From DAIPKP01 sp964539095 (GTDB lineage: Bacteria; Synergistota; Synergistia; Synergistales; Aminiphilaceae), in the NCBI GenBank assembly GCA_964539095.1, contig CAZIFL010000001.1:62001-126000 (forward strand): a stretch of 64,000 nt of DNA, written 5' to 3'. A model generated the notes under the pieces. That model did not search any database. It was not told the DNA's origin and saw nothing but the letters and a program-made list of their open reading frames with translations. A program made the position numbers and the translations under genes. This document shows positions 59,318-64,000 of the stretch, piece after piece (the stretch's first letter is position 1; every line of letters starts with the position of its first letter).

Positions 59318-60208
59318 ATGAAAAGCATGACCGGTTACGGACGAAGCCAGGCGCAGACACCCTGGGGAAGCCTGGAGTGCACTATCTCCAGCGTAAACCA
59401 TCGGTATCAGGATATTTCCATCCGAGTACCCCGAGATCTTGCCTTTATAGAACAGGAGATCCAGAATAGACTACGGAAGGAGTCTTTTCGGGGAAAGATG
59501 CAGGCGCGCATCTCCTTTTACTGGAACTCAGAACAGCGTATGGTCCCTATTTCGGAGGATGTGCTGGGAGAGTATTTTCGCAAAATCCAGCAGATCCAAA
59601 AAAAATATCATATCCTTGAGGATGTGCGGATAGATTCACTGCTTCTTCTTCCGGGGGTGCTCGATCAGGAAGGAGCTTTGGGAGAGGATCTTTACGAAAA
59701 ACTGAAACAGCATATTTTTGAGGAGCTAGAACAGGCTGTTGTTGCCTGGAATACGATGCGCTCCCTTGAAGGAGAGCATCTTCACGAGGATATGCTGCAG
59801 AATCTGCTTGAAGCGGAAGAATTTCTCAGCCGCATTGAGGAACGCTGGAATGTTTTGCGTAAAGATGTGATTCTGACTTTACGGGATCGATTGAAAAATT
59901 TTGTAGAAGATGTTGGAGCAGATCTTTCTTTCGATGAATCGAGGATTCTCCAGGAAGCAGCCCTTCTTGCGGAAAAACAGGACATCGCCGAGGAAGTCTG
60001 CCGCTTTAAAAGTCACGCTGAGAAAATAAAATCTTCCATGAAGGACAAGGGGCTCGTGGGGAGAAAGGTGGAATTCCTTCTCCAGGAAATAAATCGAGAG
60101 GTTAATACCATGGGATCGAAGTCAAATGATGGGGATATCCGATGGGGGGTTGTGGAAATCAAGTCAAGACTGGAGCGCATTCGAGAACAAATACAGAATG
60201 TGGAGTGA
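59318..60208 (+). CDS. YicC family endoribonuclease
   Basis: YicC-like proteins are RNases that act on small RNAs. The 296-aa protein begins MKSMTGYGRSQA, the family's fixed N-terminus, and has the final SIKS-like ENIQNVE end typical of family members (REVNTMGSKSND.. near 270). ATG 59318 has GAAGGA 8 bases upstream; an in-frame ATG at 59309 overlaps the hflX stop. Order yicC-remA-gmk-rpoZ matches Bacillus. Confidence 0.93.
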   Translation: MKSMTGYGRSQAQTPWGSLECTISSVNHRYQDISIRVPRDLAFIEQEIQNRLRKESFRGKMQARISFYWNSEQRMVPISEDVLGEYFRKIQQIQKKYHILEDVRIDSLLLLPGVLDQEGALGEDLYEKLKQHIFEELEQAVVAWNTMRSLEGEHLHEDMLQNLLEAEEFLSRIEERWNVLRKDVILTLRDRLKNFVEDVGADLSFDESRILQEAALLAEKQDIAEEVCRFKSHAEKIKSSMKDKGLVGRKVEFLLQEINREVNTMGSKSNDGDIRWGVVEIKSRLERIREQIQNVE

Positions 60209-60213
60209 TGGAC

Positions 60214-60480
60214 ATGAACTCTCGACTTTTACATATCGGTTTTGGCAATATGGTGGTCCGGGACAGGGTGATTTCGATCGTTTCTCCCTCTTCGGCGCCG
60301 GTAAAACGATTAAAAGAAGAGGCTCGGCAGGAAGGACTCCTCATTGATGCCACCCAAGGGAGAAAAACCCGCTCTGTGCTCATCACGGATAGCAAACATG
60401 TGATTCTCTCAGCTCTTCAACCGGAAACTCTGGCCCATCGTTATGCCGAGGAAGGAGGGGTATCAGTTCAGCATGAATAA
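60214..60480 (+). CDS. remA: RemA/DUF370 family regulatory protein
   Basis: RemA is a DNA-binding regulator of biofilm and osmoprotectant genes in Bacillus. The 88-aa protein matches the family over its length: LLHIGFGNMVVRDRVISIVSP, PVKRLKEEARQEGLLIDATQGRKTRSVL, and ILSALQPETLAHR. Start: ATG 60214, with GGAG 8 bases upstream; the ATG at 60208 sits on the yicC stop. It overlaps gmk by 8 bases. Targets in this diderm are unknown. Confidence 0.92.
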   Translation: MNSRLLHIGFGNMVVRDRVISIVSPSSAPVKRLKEEARQEGLLIDATQGRKTRSVLITDSKHVILSALQPETLAHRYAEEGGVSVQHE

Positions 60481-61051
60481 TAAAAAAAGGGGAATACTCT
60501 TTGTTCTCTCCGGCCCAAGTGGTGCCGGTAAAGGGACGCTACGAAAAATCCTTTTTGAGAGAATCCCAGACCTGCATTATTCGGTGTCATGGACCACCCG
60601 GCCTCCGCGACAAAATGAAATTCCGCAAAAGGACTATGTTTTTGTGCAAGACCAGGTTTTTCGAGAACTTGTAGATCAGGGGAAATTCCTTGAGTGGGCT
60701 CTGGTGCATGATCACTATTACGGAACTCCGCGAGATGATATGGAGCAGAAGCTTCTTCAGGGAAAAGATGTGCTGCTGGAGATTGATGTTCAAGGGGCTC
60801 TTGCAGTAAAGAAGTCCTACCCCGAGGCTGTGCTCATATTCATTATGCCCCCTTCACGGGAAGAGCTTCTTGATCGTCTTGCTAAAAGAAAGAGCGAATC
60901 GCTGGACCAAATTTCCTTGCGTATTCAGAACGCCGAGGAAGAGATGGCGCACTGTGGAGAGTATGACTACTGCGTTATCAATGAAAATGTAGATACTGCA
61001 GCGGCAGATCTAGTGGATCTTGTGTTTCGCCTGCGAAATCAGAAGGGATAG
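60473..61051 (+). CDS. gmk: Guanylate kinase
   Basis: GMP kinase, 192 aa, with the P-loop FVLSGPSGAGKGTLRK, the SWTTRPPRQNE GMP-binding loop and EIDVQGAL. ATG 60473 lies downstream of an AGGAGGGG; an earlier in-frame ATG at 60443 lacks a site. It overlaps remA by 8 bases. rpoZ starts 7 bases later. Confidence 0.95.
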   Translation: MNNKKRGILFVLSGPSGAGKGTLRKILFERIPDLHYSVSWTTRPPRQNEIPQKDYVFVQDQVFRELVDQGKFLEWALVHDHYYGTPRDDMEQKLLQGKDVLLEIDVQGALAVKKSYPEAVLIFIMPPSREELLDRLAKRKSESLDQISLRIQNAEEEMAHCGEYDYCVINENVDTAAADLVDLVFRLRNQKG

Positions 61052-61058
61052 GTGCAGT

Positions 61059-61271
61059 ATGATTTTTTTTGACTACGAAAAGGTTTTTGGTTCAGAAAAT
61101 TGCATCGACAACAAATATGCTCTCACCTCGGTTATCGCCCAGAGAGCACGCCAGATAAGTGAACAGAAGGGGCAGGGACTTCTTGACGGTGCCGAAAAAG
61201 CCATCTCTCTGGCCACACGGGAACTCCTGGAAGGCAAGCTTGCCATTCGTCTTCCCGAGGGGATCCTTTAA
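61059..61271 (+). CDS. rpoZ: RNA polymerase omega subunit
   Basis: The 70-aa protein shows the family segment KYALTSVIAQRARQISEQ and the short Ala/Leu-rich helix EKAISLATRELLEGKL. The omega subunit assists assembly of RNA polymerase. It lies between gmk and coaBC, the usual place. ATG 61059 follows a weak AGGTG site. Confidence 0.9.
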   Translation: MIFFDYEKVFGSENCIDNKYALTSVIAQRARQISEQKGQGLLDGAEKAISLATRELLEGKLAIRLPEGIL

Positions 61272-61295
61272 CTCCTCTCTTTGAGGGAATGCCCT

Positions 61296-62519
61296 ATGTG
61301 CTCTTGGAAAAAGGGAAATAACGTTCTTTTCTGCATTACAGGGGGCATTGCAGCCTATAAAATGCCCGAGGTGGTTCATACTCTTGTAAAAGAGGGAAAT
61401 ACTGTACGGGTACTTCTTACCAGGGCCGCAGAGAGGTTCGTCACTCCCTTTCTTTTTGCCACCCTGACAAAGGAACAGGTTTTTCGGGAAGAGGATTTCC
61501 TGAACGACGCTACGGGATGGACCATACCGCACATCTCTCTTGCAGAGTGGGCAGATCTTCTCGTGGTAGCTCCCTGTACGGCGAACTCCCTTAAAATCAT
61601 TGCCCGGGGGGAATCTCATCTTCTTTTGGGAGGAGTTTTTCTCGCCTCTCCCCGAAGAGGGGTTCTTTTTCCTTCCATGAACACGCATATGTGGGAACAC
61701 CCGATGACCACCCTCTATGCCGAGGAGTGCAGAAATCTGGGACACCATGTGGTGGAGCCTGCAGAGGGGCGTCTTGCCTGCGGAACCGTGGGAAGGGGGA
61801 AGATGCAGGACAATACCCATATCCTGGAAGAGCTTTGGCGTGCTCTCGCCCCTGTAAAAAATCTTCAGGGCAAGAGGGTACTGGTAACAGCGGGGCCTAC
61901 CTGGGAATTTCTGGATCCCGTACGTTTTCTAAGCAATCCAAGCTCAGGAAAGATGGGGTATGCTCTCGCCCGGGAAGCCTGGTACAGAGGGGCTGATGTA
62001 ACGCTTCTCACGGGGCCTGTATGTGAGGGAAACATGTATGGATTACAGCATATCCCTGTGGTGAGTGCCCAGGAGATGGGGGAGGAGATGGAGCGCCTCC
62101 GCGATGTATACGATATCCTTCTCATGGCTGCTGCAGTGGGCGATTACCGGTTTCAGCAGAAAAGCTCTCACAAGATAAAGCGGCAAGGGAGAGGGACTCT
62201 CGAAATGGATCTGGTTCAGAATCCTGACCTACTCGCCCGGGCGGGGGCAGTAAAAAAAGAGCACCAAATCCTTCTAGGATTTGCCGCAGAGACCGAGGAT
62301 CTTCTCGAAAATGCTCAGAAAAAATTGATCCAAAAGAATGCGGATTACATGGCGGCAAACTCTGTGGGGGGAGAGAAGACAGCTTTCGGCTCTTCCCGTA
62401 ATACTGTCACTCTTCTGGACAGGGATGGAAGAAGCCGCACTTTCGAAGGAAGCAAATCGCAGGTTGCAGCCGCCATTCTTGACGCCATCTCCCCCTCGGA
62501 AGGAACAGGCCTCTCATGA
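61296..62519 (+). CDS. coaBC: Bifunctional CoaBC (phosphopantothenoylcysteine decarboxylase/synthetase)
   Basis: CoaBC catalyses two steps of coenzyme A synthesis. The 407-aa protein has the flavin-dependent CoaC half (LFCITGGIAAYKMPEVV and the PSMNTHMWEHPM motif) and the CoaB half (VLVTAGPTWEFLDPVRFLSN, then KMGYALAREA). ATG 61296 follows GAGGGA. priA starts 14 bases downstream of its stop. Confidence 0.95.
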   Translation: MCSWKKGNNVLFCITGGIAAYKMPEVVHTLVKEGNTVRVLLTRAAERFVTPFLFATLTKEQVFREEDFLNDATGWTIPHISLAEWADLLVVAPCTANSLKIIARGESHLLLGGVFLASPRRGVLFPSMNTHMWEHPMTTLYAEECRNLGHHVVEPAEGRLACGTVGRGKMQDNTHILEELWRALAPVKNLQGKRVLVTAGPTWEFLDPVRFLSNPSSGKMGYALAREAWYRGADVTLLTGPVCEGNMYGLQHIPVVSAQEMGEEMERLRDVYDILLMAAAVGDYRFQQKSSHKIKRQGRGTLEMDLVQNPDLLARAGAVKKEHQILLGFAAETEDLLENAQKKLIQKNADYMAANSVGGEKTAFGSSRNTVTLLDRDGRSRTFEGSKSQVAAAILDAISPSEGTGLS

Positions 62520-62532
62520 CAGCCTCTCCTCA

Positions 62533-64000
62533 ATGAACTATCTTTCGGTTATCGTTCCCGGTCCCTGGTGGACCCCCTTAACCTATGCCTGTACACAGCT
62601 TCCTTCTCCCTCTCCTCTTCCTGGATCCAGAGTAGATGTTCCCCTTGGAAAAACACGCCGGGTGGGATTCTTTCTCTCCCGGGAAAATCCTCCATCCAGG
62701 GAAGGCTCCCGAAAATTTACGGTACGGGAAGCGGGAAATTTTCTTGAGAGTACTCCGCCTATGGGGAAAGAGCTGTGGGAGCTTTCTCTGTGGATTTCTC
62801 GACGGTATCTCTGCGCTCCGGGGTTGGCATTAAAAACTGTGTTGCCCGAGCAGATTGTGCGGGGAGAAAGGATCCTCCCCTCCTCTTGGGAACCCGAAAA
62901 GGGGGGAGGAAGTCCCTCCTATAACTGCATATATAAAGGACAGGATTCTTTACGCCGCCAAGTCTACGCGGATATGCTGGAACAAGCTCCCTCCTCCAGG
63001 GGGATTTTTGTGTTCCCCGAAATAGAACAGGCTCGGGCCTTTTGGCTCTATCTGGAGGAGAGAAAACTTCAGGTGGGAGGAGCCCTCTGGGACCTTTCGG
63101 GAAAAGGGAAAAAAGAGAAACAGTTCCTTGTATGGGAGCAGATCCGACAGGGAGCAATTTCCTTTCTTGTGGGTTCCCTGGGATCAATCTTCGCCCCTTT
63201 CCCTAAAATGGATTTCATCGTTATTGATCAGGAAGAGAGTGGGGCCTACGAATTCAGAAAAAACCCTTTTCTTCATGCCCGGTCAATTCTTGCCAAGCGG
63301 GGGAGTTATTTTTCAAGTTCTGTCTGTTTCGGCGGGCGGGTCCCTTCGTCCAGGGTTTTTGTGCAGCTCAAACCTGATTTTAAGGACTCTCTTCAAAGCT
63401 CTTTTGTTTTTACCCATCCCTCACATGGGCTTTCCCTCGCTATGCAAGGTACGGAACGAGAAATCGCTGTCTCCAAAAAGCTTTTGGAAGAGAGTTTGGA
63501 AAGGCAACGAAGGGGAGAAGGAATACTCTGGCTTTTTGACAGAACTGATCACAATCAGGAACTTTTCTGCTCCGATTGTGGATATGTCTTTACCTGCTCT
63601 CTTTGCGGCGGCACCCTAGAGATTACAGACTCCGGATGTTACCGCTGCTCCCGATGCGGAGCCTCTGAACCCTCCCGGGAACGTTGCCCCCATTGTCGGG
63701 GAGAACTATTTGTCTATCGAAGAGCAGGGCTCCAGAATCTACATAAGAAACTTCAGTCTCTTCTTGGGCAAAGTGTCCCTTTTTTTCTCTTCGATAGGGA
63801 AAAAAAGCATGGAGGACTCCCTCTTGAAAAGATAAAAAGATTGGGGGGTATTGTTTTAGGTACCAGAAAAGCGCTTTCCCTCTGCGATGCTTTTCCCGTT
63901 TCTCTCATTGCCTGGCTTGACGCGGATGCAGAAGCTCGAAGATCGACCTATAATTCCAGGGAAAAGGCCTTTCGTATGGTTTGGGAGTCTTACTGGCGCG
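62533..64000 (+). CDS. PriA-like primosomal protein, helicase motifs degenerate (3' end outside window)
   Basis: This frame runs off the window end; 489 codons are visible. It occupies the priA position after coaBC and keeps the N-terminal DNA-binding region, the FLVGSLGSIFAPFPKMDFIV segment of the helicase and a full zinc-binding domain with CxxC pairs (FCSDC near 346, CSLC, CYRCSRC and CPHC) followed by LDADAEARRSTYNSREKAF. The Walker A region that should read GVTGSGKT reads GQDSLRRQ (residues 136-143), and the DEEH box is DQEES (232-236). So ATPase activity is probably lost, while DNA and protein contacts could remain (inference). It has no stop in the window. Confidence 0.88.
   Translation, partial: MNYLSVIVPGPWWTPLTYACTQLPSPSPLPGSRVDVPLGKTRRVGFFLSRENPPSREGSRKFTVREAGNFLESTPPMGKELWELSLWISRRYLCAPGLALKTVLPEQIVRGERILPSSWEPEKGGGSPSYNCIYKGQDSLRRQVYADMLEQAPSSRGIFVFPEIEQARAFWLYLEERKLQVGGALWDLSGKGKKEKQFLVWEQIRQGAISFLVGSLGSIFAPFPKMDFIVIDQEESGAYEFRKNPFLHARSILAKRGSYFSSSVCFGGRVPSSRVFVQLKPDFKDSLQSSFVFTHPSHGLSLAMQGTEREIAVSKKLLEESLERQRRGEGILWLFDRTDHNQELFCSDCGYVFTCSLCGGTLEITDSGCYRCSRCGASEPSRERCPHCRGELFVYRRAGLQNLHKKLQSLLGQSVPFFLFDREKKHGGLPLEKIKRLGGIVLGTRKALSLCDAFPVSLIAWLDADAEARRSTYNSREKAFRMVWESYWR

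Noticed and set aside
1..64000. Mobile elements, prophage genes or CRISPR arrays
   Set aside because: I found no transposase, integrase or phage genes and no regularly spaced direct repeats.

Overview
The window looks like a core chromosomal segment of an anaerobic, amino-acid-fermenting diderm bacterium, most likely Synergistota (inference, not proof). Gene order is largely Firmicutes-like (recR / PIN-TRAM / ispDF; rimP-nusA-ylxR-ylxQ-infB-rbfA-nrnA-truB-ribF; trpS-scpA-scpB-rluB; yicC-remA-gmk-rpoZ-coaBC-priA; ispE-purR). It is combined with outer-membrane features (a FadL/OmpP1 beta-barrel, an RND pump), selenocysteine machinery (selA, selB, yedF), carbamate kinase and isoaspartyl dipeptidase. 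I see no insertion sequences, phage genes or CRISPR arrays. GTG and TTG starts are unusually frequent.

Layout. 1-5.1 kb: recR (5' cut by the window), a PIN/TRAM membrane protein, fused ispDF, guaB and a 66-aa orphan. 5.1-13.2 kb: the nusA/infB translation and RNA-maturation operon, headed by a promoter and an intrinsic terminator just before rimP, which suggests attenuation. 13.3-21.6 kb: tRNA-Arg, a PAS/GGDEF cyclase, a non-coding stretch with a strong promoter, a DUF2294-like protein, a NIF3-like protein with a nucleoside-gate membrane protein, an MFS transporter and an exported orphan. 21.7-30.9 kb: copZ-copA, a secreted serine hydrolase and an RND pump pair. 30.9-34.8 kb: a GntR regulator, a prolyl-tRNA-synthetase-like protein that has lost its catalytic motifs but keeps the editing domain, and a saccharopine-dehydrogenase-family enzyme. 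35-39 kb: truD, fadL and a very E. coli-like speD. 39-46 kb: tadA, arcC, two tRNA-Ser genes, an ADP-ribosylglycohydrolase, a methyltransferase, iadA and lepA. 46-52.5 kb: yedF, selA, selB, ispE, purR, a ferredoxin and tRNA-Met. 52.6-64 kb: a NIF3 protein, trpS, scpAB, rluB, an HDOD protein, cmk, hflX, yicC, remA, gmk, rpoZ, coaBC and a priA orthologue that has lost Walker A (3' cut by the window).

No single undescribed system stands out like a defence island. The best leads are degenerate enzymes in conserved settings (ProRS-like, PriA-like), several mutually exclusive RNA-hairpin leaders (rimP/nusA, speD, copZ-copA) and the oppositely charged tails on RimP and RbfA from one operon.
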